NCBI GenBank assembly: GCA_963652495.1 | Contig: CAVJTU010000044.1 | Coordinates: forward strand, 1 to 25,030 | From: Anthropogastromicrobium sp963652495 | GTDB lineage: Bacteria > Bacillota > Clostridia > Lachnospirales > Lachnospiraceae | Direction of reading: 5' to 3' | Length of the DNA stretch: 25,030 bases | Part shown: piece after piece, positions 13,743 to 21,703 of the stretch | How positions within the stretch are numbered: the first letter of the stretch is position 1 | Layout of the letters: the number at the start of each line of letters is the position of its first letter | Notes under the pieces: model-generated | Told to the model about the DNA's origin: nothing | Seen by the model: only the letters and a program-made list of their open reading frames with translations | Databases searched by the model: none | Made by a program: the position numbers and the translations under genes

Positions 13743-15200
13743 ATGAGTCAGATTATTGGTGATGGCATCACATTTGATGATGTCCTGTTGGTTCCTCAGT
13801 ATTCTGAGGTAACTCCGAACATGATTGATTTAACAACACATTTAACAAAGAAGATTCAGTTAAATATCCCGATGATGAGCGCCGGTATGGACACCGTTAC
13901 CGAGCATCGTATGGCAATTGCCATCGCGCGTCAGGGTGGTATCGGTATCATCCATAAGAACATGTCTATTGAAGCACAGGCTGAGGAGGTTGATAAGGTA
14001 AAGCGTTCCGAGTATGGCGTTATTACCGATCCATTCTATCTTTCCCCAGATCATACTCTCGAAGATGCTGACGCACTGATGAGCAAGTTCCGCATCTCTG
14101 GTGTACCGATCACCGAGGGCAGAAAGCTTGTAGGAATCATCACAAACCGTGACTTAAAGTTCGAGGAGGATTTCTCCCGCAAGATTCGTGAGGTTATGAC
14201 CAGTGAGAATCTGGTAACTGCAAAAGAGGGCGTTACCCTTGCAGAAGCAAAGAAAATTTTGGCAAAGGCAAGAGTGGAGAAGCTTCCGATCGTTGATGAT
14301 GATTTCAATTTGAAGGGACTTATCACCATCAAGGATATTGAGAAGCAGATCAAGTATCCAATGTCTGCAAAGGATGGACAGGGACGTCTTTTGTGCGGTG
14401 CAGCTGTCGGCATCACAAAGAATGTAATGGAACGTGTAACCGCACTGGTAAATGCAAAGGTAGATTGTATCGTAATCGACTCTGCACATGGTCATTCTAA
14501 GAACATCATTAACACATTAAAGGAGATCAAGGCTGCTTATCCGGATCTGCAGGTTATCGTCGGAAATGTAGCAACTGGCGAGGCAACAAAGGCACTGATC
14601 GAGGCTGGCGCAGATGCAGTTAAGATTGGTATCGGACCTGGTTCCATCTGTACTACCCGTGTGGTTGCAGGTATCGGTGTTCCACAGATCACTGCTGTTA
14701 TGGATTGCTACGAAGCTGCAAAGCCATATGGAGTTCCGATCATCGCAGATGGCGGTATCAAGTACTCAGGTGATATGACAAAGGCATTGGCTGCCGGCGC
14801 GAATGTCTGCATGATGGGAAGCATGTTTGCAGGCTGTGACGAGGCTCCAGGTGATTTTGAACTGTATCAGGGAAGAAAGTACAAGGTTTACCGTGGAATG
14901 GGTTCCATCGCCGCTATGGAGAATGGTTCCAAGGATCGTTACTTCCAGACAGAGGCAAAGAAACTCGTTCCGGAAGGTGTAGAAGGACGTGTTGCATACA
15001 AGGGAACCGTAGAAGATACCATCTTCCAGTTAGTCGGTGGTATCCGTTCCGGTATGGGCTATTGCGGAGCAAAGAATATCAAGACTTTACAGGAGACTGG
15101 CAAGTTCGTTAAGATCAGTGCTGCTTCCTTAAAGGAAAGTCATCCGCATGACATTCAGATCACCAAAGAGGCTCCAAACTATAGTAGCGTAAACGTATAA
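13743..15200 (+). CDS. guaB: inosine-5'-monophosphate dehydrogenase
   Basis: GuaB oxidises IMP to XMP with NAD+, the committed step of GMP synthesis. The 485-residue protein is a TIM barrel with an inserted pair of CBS domains (about 93-200: ITDPFYLSPDHTLEDADALM ... SENLVTAKEGVTLAEAKKIL). The catalytic cysteine is Cys303 in GIGPGSICTTRVVAGIG. The flap region MGSIAAMENGSKDRYFQ and VEGRVAYKGTVEDTIFQLVGG are intact. GAGAGAGG lies upstream of the ATG. I see no purine riboswitch in the short gap before it. Confidence 0.98.
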   Translation: MSQIIGDGITFDDVLLVPQYSEVTPNMIDLTTHLTKKIQLNIPMMSAGMDTVTEHRMAIAIARQGGIGIIHKNMSIEAQAEEVDKVKRSEYGVITDPFYLSPDHTLEDADALMSKFRISGVPITEGRKLVGIITNRDLKFEEDFSRKIREVMTSENLVTAKEGVTLAEAKKILAKARVEKLPIVDDDFNLKGLITIKDIEKQIKYPMSAKDGQGRLLCGAAVGITKNVMERVTALVNAKVDCIVIDSAHGHSKNIINTLKEIKAAYPDLQVIVGNVATGEATKALIEAGADAVKIGIGPGSICTTRVVAGIGVPQITAVMDCYEAAKPYGVPIIADGGIKYSGDMTKALAAGANVCMMGSMFAGCDEAPGDFELYQGRKYKVYRGMGSIAAMENGSKDRYFQTEAKKLVPEGVEGRVAYKGTVEDTIFQLVGGIRSGMGYCGAKNIKTLQETGKFVKISAASLKESHPHDIQITKEAPNYSSVNV

Positions 15201-15216
15201 TTTACCAAAGAATAAA

Positions 15217-15261
15217 AAACACACAAGGCTGCCGTGAAAACGGCGGCCTTGCTGCGTGTTT
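15217..15261 (+). terminator. guaB terminator hairpin
   Basis: AAACACACAAGGCTGCCGT, loop GAAA, then ACGGCGGCCTTG and GTGTTT form a long stem with a small bulge. The 3' T run is short, so it may be a terminator of moderate strength or a bidirectional one. Confidence 0.65.
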
Positions 15262-15265
15262 GGGG

Positions 15266-15285
15266 AATTAAATAATTATTTAATT
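15266..15285. promoter_or_regulatory. 20-bp perfect palindrome upstream of the zinc importer operon
   Basis: AATTAAATAATTATTTAATT is a perfect AT-only palindrome lying between the guaB terminator and the znuA ribosome binding site. It overlaps a possible -10 box (AATAAT at 15271-15276, 16 bases after TTGCTG at 15249-15254). Its position suits an operator for a zinc-sensing repressor such as Zur or a MarR-type AdcR. The match to known Zur boxes is only partial, so the identity is inferred. Confidence 0.5.
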
Positions 15286-15301
15286 ATGGAAGGAACACAA
15301 A

Positions 15302-16381
15302 ATGCGAAAATTAACAGGTAAATGCAAATGGATACTCGCCGCACTGTTGCTGGCGGTGATATGCATGGCTGCTGGTTGCAATAAAACACAGGATACAAAT
15401 AAAAATGAAAACAATTCATCCCAAAACGCACAGAAGATTACCGTTGTTGCAACGGTTTTTCCTTACTACGATTTTGCCAGAGCAATCGGTGGGGATTATC
15501 TGGATGTGACACTTTTGCTCCCGCCGGGACGTGACAGTCACAGCTTTGAGCCGACCGCACAGGATCTGCTCACATTGCAGTCCGCAGATGTCTTTCTCTA
15601 CAACGGTGGGGAAATGGAAACGTGGGTGGAGGAAGTGCTTGAAACTGTCCCAAGAGATCATGGAATTACATTTCAGGGAATCGAGGCGGTGGAACTGCTT
15701 GAGGAGGCGCACTCAAAAAGTATGAAAACCATTGGTCACATACATGACCATGATGATGAAGAAAGTGAAGCTCATACTCACAATGACGATGAAGAAAGTG
15801 ATGGTCACGATGATACAGAAACACAAGACCACGACCATGAGGATCACAGTGACGAGTATGACGAGCATATTTGGACCTCACTTGAGAATGCGAAACTTCT
15901 CGTCTCTGCCATCGAGGAGATTCTTTGCGAAGCAGACCCAATGCATGCTGAGCAGTTTTGTGAAAATGCCGAAGACTACCGCGCACAGATTGCAGAGGTA
16001 CAGTCTGAAATTGAAGAGATTGTATCAAATGCCCGCGTGAAAAAAATCCTATTTGCGGATCGGTTCCCATTCTTATATTTTACACAGGAATTTGGTCTCG
16101 ATTATGATGCGGCATTCGCAGGATGTGCCGGAGATACCGAGCCATCTGCGCGTGTGATTGCTTCCTTAATAGAAGAAATCCAGTCAGAAGATATAAAGGC
16201 TGTCTATCATGTAGAGATGGGAAATACCAAAACGGCAGAGATGATACAGGAAGCGACAGGCGTGGAGATACTTGAACTTCATTCCTGCCATACCGTCACA
16301 TCAGAACAATTGGAATCGGGTGTGACTTATGTAGAGTTAATGAGACAGAATGCAGAAAATTTAAAGAAAGGATTACAGTGA
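15302..16381 (+). CDS. znuA: zinc ABC transporter substrate-binding lipoprotein (ZnuA/AdcA type)
   Basis: This 359-residue cluster A-I solute-binding protein captures Zn2+ (possibly Mn2+) outside the cell. A signal peptide ends in a lipobox, MAAGC, with Cys26 as the lipidated residue. The mature fold starts ITVVATVFPYYDFARAIGGD and has PGRDSHSFEPTAQDL (first His ligand). A His/Asp/Glu-rich flexible loop (about residues 135-190, many HDHDD and HEDH patterns) follows; such loops are typical of zinc rather than manganese binders. DEHIWTSLENAKLL holds the next His, and EMGNTKTAEMIQEATGVEILELHSCHTV the last part. Its stop overlaps the znuC start (GTGA), so the operon is tightly coupled. Expression is probably zinc-repressed. 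Confidence 0.92.
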   Translation: MRKLTGKCKWILAALLLAVICMAAGCNKTQDTNKNENNSSQNAQKITVVATVFPYYDFARAIGGDYLDVTLLLPPGRDSHSFEPTAQDLLTLQSADVFLYNGGEMETWVEEVLETVPRDHGITFQGIEAVELLEEAHSKSMKTIGHIHDHDDEESEAHTHNDDEESDGHDDTETQDHDHEDHSDEYDEHIWTSLENAKLLVSAIEEILCEADPMHAEQFCENAEDYRAQIAEVQSEIEEIVSNARVKKILFADRFPFLYFTQEFGLDYDAAFAGCAGDTEPSARVIASLIEEIQSEDIKAVYHVEMGNTKTAEMIQEATGVEILELHSCHTVTSEQLESGVTYVELMRQNAENLKKGLQ

Positions 16382-17103
16382 GAAAAATGCTGTTTGAATG
16401 TAAAAAGGTATCATTTGGATATGAGAATCAGCAGGTCATAAAAGACTTGTCGTTTATAGTGGAGGAAGGCGAATATGTATGCGTGGTCGGAGAAAATGGT
16501 TCTGGAAAATCTACATTAGTGAAGGGACTGCTCGGTCTGCTTCCGGCAGGAAGCGGTGAGGTTTGCTATGGGAGCGGCATTTCCAATCATGTGATTGGTT
16601 ATCTGCCTCAGCAGACAAGTTCTCAAAAGGACTTCCCTGCCACGGTGTGGGAAGTTGTTCTTTCAGGATGCTTAAGCACAAGAAAGAGTCGTTTCTTCTA
16701 TTCAAAAGAGGACAGGGAAAAGGCAAGAAAGCAGATGCGTCATCTGGAACTGGAAAACCTGGCATCGAAAACTTTTGGTGCGCTGTCAGGCGGACAGCAG
16801 CAGCGTGTGTTGATTGCCAGAGCGCTTTGTGCAACCGAACGTCTTTTAATTTTAGATGAGCCAGTTACCGGACTTGATCCGGCGGTAACAAGAGAACTTT
16901 ATGAAATTCTGGAAAAACTCAACAAAAAAGAACATACTGCAATTGTGATGGTAACACATGATATCGCAGGCGCATTGCCTTATGCAGACAAGGTGCTTCA
17001 CATCGGCCCGCAGGGTTATTTTTTCGGGACGCGCAAGGAATATTGTGCAAGCGAAGAGGGAAAGCGCATGTTAGGAACTGCTTTTAGGGAGGACGAAGAA
17101 TGA
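16378..17103 (+). CDS. znuC: zinc ABC transporter ATP-binding protein
   Basis: This is the cytosolic ATPase subunit that powers the ZnuB channel. The 241-residue protein has Walker A GENGSGKS (residues 38-45), the Q-loop near YLPQQTS, signature LSGGQQQR, Walker B LLILDEP and the H-loop VTHD. The start is a GTG at 16378 overlapping the znuA stop by four bases, preceded by AAAGGA. An ATG at 16387 is an alternative that removes only three residues. The stop overlaps the znuB start (ATGA). Specificity is inferred from the operon. Confidence 0.93.
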   Translation: MRKMLFECKKVSFGYENQQVIKDLSFIVEEGEYVCVVGENGSGKSTLVKGLLGLLPAGSGEVCYGSGISNHVIGYLPQQTSSQKDFPATVWEVVLSGCLSTRKSRFFYSKEDREKARKQMRHLELENLASKTFGALSGGQQQRVLIARALCATERLLILDEPVTGLDPAVTRELYEILEKLNKKEHTAIVMVTHDIAGALPYADKVLHIGPQGYFFGTRKEYCASEEGKRMLGTAFREDEE

Positions 17104-17915
17104 ATCTGATTATTACGATGTTTCAATATCCATTTATTCAAAGAGCACTTATTGTAGGTGTGCTTGTATCGCTGTGTGCGGCACTTTTAGGTGTTTGTCT
17201 GGTGCTTAAGCACTATTCGATGATCGGAGATGGTCTTTCCCATGTTTCCTTCGGTGCTTTGTCGGTAGCGGTTGCACTTGGTGTCTCTCCGCTGTGGCTG
17301 TCGATTCCGATTGTTATCATTGCATCTTTCTGTTTGCTTCGCATTCGTGAGACGGCACACATGAAGACCGATGCAGCGATTGCAGTCGTATCTTCTTCCG
17401 CATTGGCAATTGGAATTACCGTTACGGCGCTGACCACCGGCATCAATACAGATGTTTCCAGCTATATGTTTGGAAGCATTCTTGTTATGAACAAACAGGA
17501 TGTTATTATCAGTATTATTTTATGTATTCTTGTTTTAATTTTGTTCGTCCTGTTTTATAGCCGCATTTTTTCCATTACCTTTGATGAGAGTTTTTCAAAG
17601 GCATCCGGTATTCCGGTAGGGCGTTTCAATGCGCTTTTATCAGTGCTTACTGCCGTGACGATTACGTTAGGTATGCGTATGATGGGAGCCATGTTGATCT
17701 CCAGCTTGATTATTTTTCCGGCACTGATTGCCATGCGAGTGCAAAAAAGCTTTTTCGGTGTGATTATTGCTGCTGCAATTGTGGCAGTCGTTGATTTTTT
17801 GATTGGACTTGTTGCTTCTTTTTTGTTGTCCACACCGACAGGAGCCAGTATTGTGCTTGTAAATCTGTGTGTGCTGTTAATTGTGACGGCGATTCAGAAG
17901 CTGCGCGGAAGATAA
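17100..17915 (+). CDS. znuB: zinc ABC transporter permease
   Basis: This 271-residue ABC-3 family permease has about eight transmembrane helices. Typical segments are LGVCLVLKHYSMIGDGLSHVSFGALSVAVALG, TDVSSYMFGSILVM, VTITLGMRMMGAMLISSLIIFPALIAMRV and SFLLSTPTGASIVLV. It forms the membrane channel for the metal delivered by ZnuA. The start overlaps the znuC stop by four bases. It is the last gene of the operon. The 182-base gap after it (17916-18097) shows only a possible small hairpin, ACGTAT/ATACGT near 17990, and no convincing terminator. Confidence 0.94.
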   Translation: MNLIITMFQYPFIQRALIVGVLVSLCAALLGVCLVLKHYSMIGDGLSHVSFGALSVAVALGVSPLWLSIPIVIIASFCLLRIRETAHMKTDAAIAVVSSSALAIGITVTALTTGINTDVSSYMFGSILVMNKQDVIISIILCILVLILFVLFYSRIFSITFDESFSKASGIPVGRFNALLSVLTAVTITLGMRMMGAMLISSLIIFPALIAMRVQKSFFGVIIAAAIVAVVDFLIGLVASFLLSTPTGASIVLVNLCVLLIVTAIQKLRGR

Positions 17916-18097
17916 ATGGCACCCCGGTAGTTTTACGAAGGCGGATTCGGCGAAGTGTTTGTCGGCGTCACTTTTCAGCGATGCCCACTACGTATTTTTT
18001 AACCATACGTTATTTTGAGCAGCTCGCTTCAACGTTCCGCCTTGTAAATCACATTCGCCTCACCGCCATCTGGTTTTTCTACTGCCTCTTTAAAGAA

Positions 18098-18418
18098 TTA
18101 TCTCGCGCGGAATGTTGCACACTCTGTGCGGTTTCCAGACTCCGCACTCATTCCGTTAATGGCTACGGATTTTGCCTGACAGTAATTTCCTTCGTTGTAG
18201 ATGCACTGAACTGCATTGCATCCGATCTTTAAAGACGGATCCGGCATTTTCTGGCTGTTCTTAAAAGAATCGTGTGATGCATGATCAAAGCTTGCGCAGT
18301 AAGCGCAGCCGCAAGAACAGGCATCCTTCGGGTTTGTGTCTACCAGAATTTCCGATTTGCAGCAGCAGCGGTCACTATTGTGGGAACATTCGGTAACGGT
18401 ACAGGTACAATTTGTCAT
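18098..18418 (-). CDS. cysteine-rich protein with two DUF1540 domains
   Basis: This 106-residue protein has 14 cysteines. The C-terminal unit (Cys67, Cys72, YNEGNYCQAKSVAINGM, then TECATF with Cys100) matches the DUF1540 pattern. The N-terminal unit (Cys11, SHNSDRCCCKSEILVD, then CAYCASF) is a second, more divergent copy with extra cysteines. DUF1540 proteins are small, common in Clostridia and of unknown function; the cysteine spacing suggests metal binding. GAGGAG at the right distance supports the ATG at 18418. The gene converges on the zinc importer operon, a suggestive but unproven link. Confidence 0.85.
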   Translation of the reverse strand: MTNCTCTVTECSHNSDRCCCKSEILVDTNPKDACSCGCAYCASFDHASHDSFKNSQKMPDPSLKIGCNAVQCIYNEGNYCQAKSVAINGMSAESGNRTECATFRAR

Positions 18419-18460
18419 AGTAGTTGTCTCCTCATTCTTAGTAATTCAGTTTGTGTTATT

Positions 18461-18514
18461 TGATGATACCGGGGTCAAAATGTCAGAAAGCCTTTTGCCC
18501 CAGCATCATTTGAT
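18461..18514 (+). repeat. dispersed GGGGTCAAAA palindromic repeat, copy 5
   Basis: The copy runs TGATGATACCGGGGTCAAAA, TGTCAGAAAGC, CTTTTGCCCC, AGCATCATTTGAT. It lies upstream of the minus-strand DUF1540 gene and far upstream of rplS. It shares its inner sequence with the copy at 6373. The rest of 18515-18689 has no clear gene; TTGCAT at 18648 with TAAGGT 17 bases later is a weak promoter candidate for rplS. Confidence 0.72.
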
Positions 18515-18689
18515 TGCTTCCGCCTGATAAACGATAGTTTTGCACGTTTTGGTGGAAGCTTACAGACAGTATTTGCAAAAAAGTTACGGTTCATGCGTCC
18601 TGTGAACAGTAATCATCAAAAGAAATGCGAAAAAAAGAAAAAACAGCTTGCATTTTTGTCCATGATATGATAAGGTATCTCTGTTGTGA

Positions 18690-18738
18690 TTTTAGAGATG
18701 GTCCGCTGTTACCAAATGTATTAAGAACATCCGCATTA
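18690..18738 (+). promoter_or_regulatory. ribosomal protein L19 leader-like structure
   Basis: GATGGTCCGCTGTT (from 18697) and AAGAACATCCGC (to 18734) lie just before the rplS ribosome binding site. They can pair GATG with CATC. This resembles the L19 leader described upstream of rplS in Firmicutes, where L19 is thought to control its own synthesis. The identification is from recalled consensus, not from a search. Confidence 0.6.
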
Positions 18739-18755
18739 GTATAAGGAGGCACACT

Positions 18756-19103
18756 ATGAGTGGCATTATTGAAAGCATTGAGAAGGCTCAGTTAAAGGAG
18801 CATGTTGACCAGTTCAGCGTTGGTGATACTGTAAGAGTATATGCAAAGATCCGCGAGGGCGAGAAGGAAAGAATCCAGATGTTCGAGGGTACTGTTTTGA
18901 AGAGACAGAACGGCGGCATCCGTGAGACTTTCACTGTAAGAAAGTCATCCAACGGTGTTGGTGTAGAGAAGACCTGGCCGGTACATTCTCCAGCAGTAGA
19001 GAGAATCGAAGTTGTACGTAAGGGTAAGGTACGCAGAGCGAAGCTGAACTACTTGAGACAGAGAGTAGGAAAGAGCGCAAAGGTTAAGGAAATCGTAAAG
19101 TAA
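18756..19103 (+). CDS. rplS: 50S ribosomal protein L19
   Basis: This 115-residue L19 protein lies at the interface of the 30S and 50S subunits. The segments DQFSVGDTVRVYAKIREGEKERIQMFEGTVLKR and TFTVRKSSNGVGVEKTWPVHSP are diagnostic. AAGGAGG at 18743-18749 is an optimal ribosome binding site. In many Firmicutes trmD is directly upstream; here it is absent and rplS has its own leader. Confidence 0.99.
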   Translation: MSGIIESIEKAQLKEHVDQFSVGDTVRVYAKIREGEKERIQMFEGTVLKRQNGGIRETFTVRKSSNGVGVEKTWPVHSPAVERIEVVRKGKVRRAKLNYLRQRVGKSAKVKEIVK

Positions 19104-19120
19104 TAACGAACCGATGATAC

Positions 19121-19162
19121 AAAGGAGGGGCCGATACAGTCGTATGACCTCTCCTTTTTCTT
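19121..19162 (+). terminator. rplS terminator
   Basis: AAAGGAGGGG (19121-19130) pairs with CCTCTCCTTT (19148-19157), followed by TTCTTT. This separates rplS from lepB. Between 19163 and 19260 there is a TATAAT at 19206-19211 without a clear -35 box. Confidence 0.85.
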
Positions 19163-19260
19163 TGATTTAAGAAGTAAGATCTCTTTCTACATCGTTATAC
19201 ATTTCTATAATTGTACAATAATGGCTGCAAAATACGCAGCGAAATAGAGGCAACAGATAT

Positions 19261-19821
19261 ATGGAAGCAGTATCATTAGGAAAACAAAAGAAAAAAAGCC
19301 TGCCATGGCGCGTTGTGAGTGGATTGGCAAACATCGCGCTGCTCATTGTGCTGGCGCTGTTTGTTTATCTGTTTCTGGCGAATCCGATGCAGATGAAGGG
19401 GCATTCCATGGAGCCGGCAGTGGCAGAGAAAAGTCTGATTTTGATTAACAAAATACAGTATCGCATTGCAAAACCAAAGCAGTTTGATGTAATTGCATTT
19501 CAAACGAAGGACAGCAATGAGATTCAGATAAAACGCGTGATTGCATGTCCGGGGGATCGCATTCGTATTAACGAGGGTAATATTTATATCAATGGCAGCT
19601 TGTGTGAGCAGGCAAATGAATATATCAAGGATCTGATCTCGGCGGGAACAGCAGCAAATGAGCTGACTGTAGGAGAAAAAGAGTATTTTGTTTTGGGAGA
19701 TCATGCTATTTATAGCGAAGACAGTCGTTTGGCAGAGATTGGCATGATATCGCAGGATCAGATCGTAGGAAAGATCTGGTTTGTTGGAGAATCGCTTTTG
19801 TCGTTTCGATTTTTGCATTGA
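19261..19821 (+). CDS. lepB: type I signal peptidase
   Basis: This membrane serine protease removes signal peptides from exported proteins. The 186-residue protein has one N-terminal transmembrane helix (about 20-40) and an external catalytic domain. The catalytic serine is Ser49 in MKGHSMEPA and the general base is Lys91 in IKRVIACPGD. The box E motif reads GDHAIYSEDSR, whereas the usual form is GDNRxxSxDSR, so His replaces Asn. It lies between rplS and rbgA, as in many Clostridia. Confidence 0.94.
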   Translation: MEAVSLGKQKKKSLPWRVVSGLANIALLIVLALFVYLFLANPMQMKGHSMEPAVAEKSLILINKIQYRIAKPKQFDVIAFQTKDSNEIQIKRVIACPGDRIRINEGNIYINGSLCEQANEYIKDLISAGTAANELTVGEKEYFVLGDHAIYSEDSRLAEIGMISQDQIVGKIWFVGESLLSFRFLH

Positions 19822-19911
19822 CCCGTGAGAAGCGATTGACCACAGACATAAAAATGAGGTATACTGTTCTTATAAGAGGCAGTATTAAAAAGAAGAAAGG
19901 TTTGAGAGAAT

Positions 19912-20778
19912 ATGCAGATACAGTGGTATCCGGGACATATGACAAAGGCACGCCGCGCCATGCAGGAAGACTTGAAATTAGTCGATCTGGTCATGGAACT
20001 GACCGATGCGAGAGCACCTTTGGCAGGAAGAAATCCGGACATTGATAAGTTAGCTGCCGGAAAAGCGAGAATGATTTTTTTGAATAAAGCAGATCTGGCA
20101 GACGATCAGGCAACACTTGCCTGGATGGAGTATTTCAGAAAGAAGGGTATCACGCCAATTCGTCTGGATGCAAGAAAGACCAATTTCAAGAAAGCTGTTG
20201 TTGATGGTGTGAAGATTGCATGTCAGGAAAAAATTGAGCGCGACCGCCGCAAGGGTATTTTGAATCGTCCAATTCGTGCGATGGTAGTTGGTATACCGAA
20301 TGTTGGAAAATCTACATTTATCAATTCGCTTGCAGGAAAGACTGCCGCCAAGACCGGAAACAAGCCGGGTGTCACTCGCGGAAACCAGTGGATTAAGATT
20401 GACAAGCAGTTAGAACTTTTGGATACACCAGGTATTTTGTGGCCGAAATTTGACGATGAAGCGATTGGCATGAAGCTTGCCTGTGTGGGCTCCATCAGCG
20501 ATGAAGTGCTGAATTTGCAGGAAATCGCGTATCATCTGCTTTCCTATGGAAATGAGAATTACAAGGAATTATTAGAGGCACGTTATGGCGCAATTCCACA
20601 GACAGAGAATGAGTGTGATAATGTGATTGTGATGTGGATGGAAAATATTGCCAGACAAAGAGGCTGCTTAAAGAGAGGCGCAGAGACTGATTTCGATAAG
20701 GTATCAGCGCAGATTACGGACGATTTTCGGAGCGGACGCATCGGAAAGATGTCCCTTGAGACACCAATGAGTAAGTAG
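19912..20778 (+). CDS. rbgA: ribosome biogenesis GTPase RbgA (YlqF)
   Basis: RbgA is a circularly permuted GTPase needed for late 50S assembly. The 288-residue protein starts MQIQWYPGHMTKA, with the family's conserved His9. G4 (NKAD, residues 58-61) precedes G1 (GIPNVGKS, about 127-134), the permuted order. G3 is DTPGILWPK. The C-terminal helical domain binds rRNA. AAAGG lies before the ATG. Its neighbours rplS and rnhB match the order in Bacillus. Confidence 0.97.
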   Translation: MQIQWYPGHMTKARRAMQEDLKLVDLVMELTDARAPLAGRNPDIDKLAAGKARMIFLNKADLADDQATLAWMEYFRKKGITPIRLDARKTNFKKAVVDGVKIACQEKIERDRRKGILNRPIRAMVVGIPNVGKSTFINSLAGKTAAKTGNKPGVTRGNQWIKIDKQLELLDTPGILWPKFDDEAIGMKLACVGSISDEVLNLQEIAYHLLSYGNENYKELLEARYGAIPQTENECDNVIVMWMENIARQRGCLKRGAETDFDKVSAQITDDFRSGRIGKMSLETPMSK

Positions 20779-20779
20779 A

Positions 20780-20894
20780 CATTTTCCGAAGGAAAATGAG
20801 CAGATTACGAATGTTGTTGAAGATTGCGAGAGTGCAAAGCACGTAGCAATCTGATATCAAAGGGGTCAAAATGCCTTTTGACCCTGGTATCATT
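20780..20894 (+). repeat. most complete composite repeat: hairpin 1, linker, hairpin 2, GGTC module (copy 6)
   Basis: CATTTTCC GAA GGAAAATG (20780-20798) is a perfect eight-pair hairpin. The linker AGCAGATTACGAATG follows (20799-20813). Hairpin 2 pairs AGATTGC (20821-20827) with GCAATCT (20845-20851) around GTGC AAA GCAC. It runs directly into GATATCAAAGGGGTCAAAA TGCC TTTTGACCC TGGTATCATT (20853-20894), whose outer arms GATATCA/TGGTATC also pair. The element fills the rbgA-rnhB gap and is probably in the mRNA. Confidence 0.8.
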
Positions 20895-20920
20895 AAAATA
20901 CAAACATAAGGATAAAGAAT

Positions 20921-21703
20921 ATGGATGGGAAACAAAAGTCAGTCTCTGCGATTACGCAGGAACTTCAAAATTGCAGCGGGGAGGCATTAGCAGCACTCTG
21001 CCGCAGTCTGGAAACAGATCCAAGAAAAAGTGTGCAGCTTCTTGCGGCAAAGACTATGAAACGCTTGGAGAAGGAAAAACTTGAGCTTGAGCGTGTTCAG
21101 GGGATGATCGACTTTGAACGTGGGATTGCAGGCAGCACAATCTACTGTGGAATCGACGAAGCAGGCCGTGGACCGCTTGCGGGACCGGTTGTAGCGGCGG
21201 CGGTGATCATGCCGCGTGACGGAAAGATTCCCTATGTGAACGATTCCAAACAGGTTTCGGAGAAAAAACGCGAACAGCTTTATGAGCAGATTTTAAAAGA
21301 AGCCGTATCCTACGGTGTTGGCATCGTGGATGCAAAACGTATTGACGAGATCAATATTTTGCAGGCAACCTATGAGGCGATGCGTCAGGCGGTCGGTCAG
21401 CTGACATTGCCGCTTGGCCATGTATTAGCTGATGCTGTGCGCATTCCGGGGATTACCGTGACGCAGACACCGATTATCAAGGGGGATGCGAAGTGCTATT
21501 CCATCGCAGCAGCCAGTATTATCGCTAAAGTGACGAGAGACCGGATTATGCGCGAGTATGACCGGATCTATCCGGGTTATGGCTTTTCTGAAAACAAAGG
21601 CTACGGGAGCGCGGCGCATATTGAAAGGCTAAAGGAAAAAGGACCTGTGCCGATCCACAGAAGAACTTTTATCAGTGCTTTTTGGCAGGGAGAAAATGAT
21701 TGA
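20921..21703 (+). CDS. rnhB: ribonuclease HII
   Basis: RNase HII cuts the RNA strand at ribonucleotides in DNA. The catalytic motif CGIDEAGRGPLAGP holds Asp79 and Glu80. Further conserved parts are LPLGHVLADAVRIPGI, IIKGDAKCYSIAAASIIAKVTRDRIM and YPGYGFSENKGYGSAAHIE. The 260-residue protein has an N-terminal extension of about 70 residues before the catalytic domain, as in many Firmicutes enzymes. AAGGAT lies upstream of the ATG. The stop overlaps the yraN start by four bases. Confidence 0.97.
   Translation: MDGKQKSVSAITQELQNCSGEALAALCRSLETDPRKSVQLLAAKTMKRLEKEKLELERVQGMIDFERGIAGSTIYCGIDEAGRGPLAGPVVAAAVIMPRDGKIPYVNDSKQVSEKKREQLYEQILKEAVSYGVGIVDAKRIDEINILQATYEAMRQAVGQLTLPLGHVLADAVRIPGITVTQTPIIKGDAKCYSIAAASIIAKVTRDRIMREYDRIYPGYGFSENKGYGSAAHIERLKEKGPVPIHRRTFISAFWQGEND

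Noticed and set aside
19210..19219. ATTGTACAAT palindrome before lepB
   Set aside because: It is only ten bases and AT-rich, with no supporting promoter. Chance is a good explanation.
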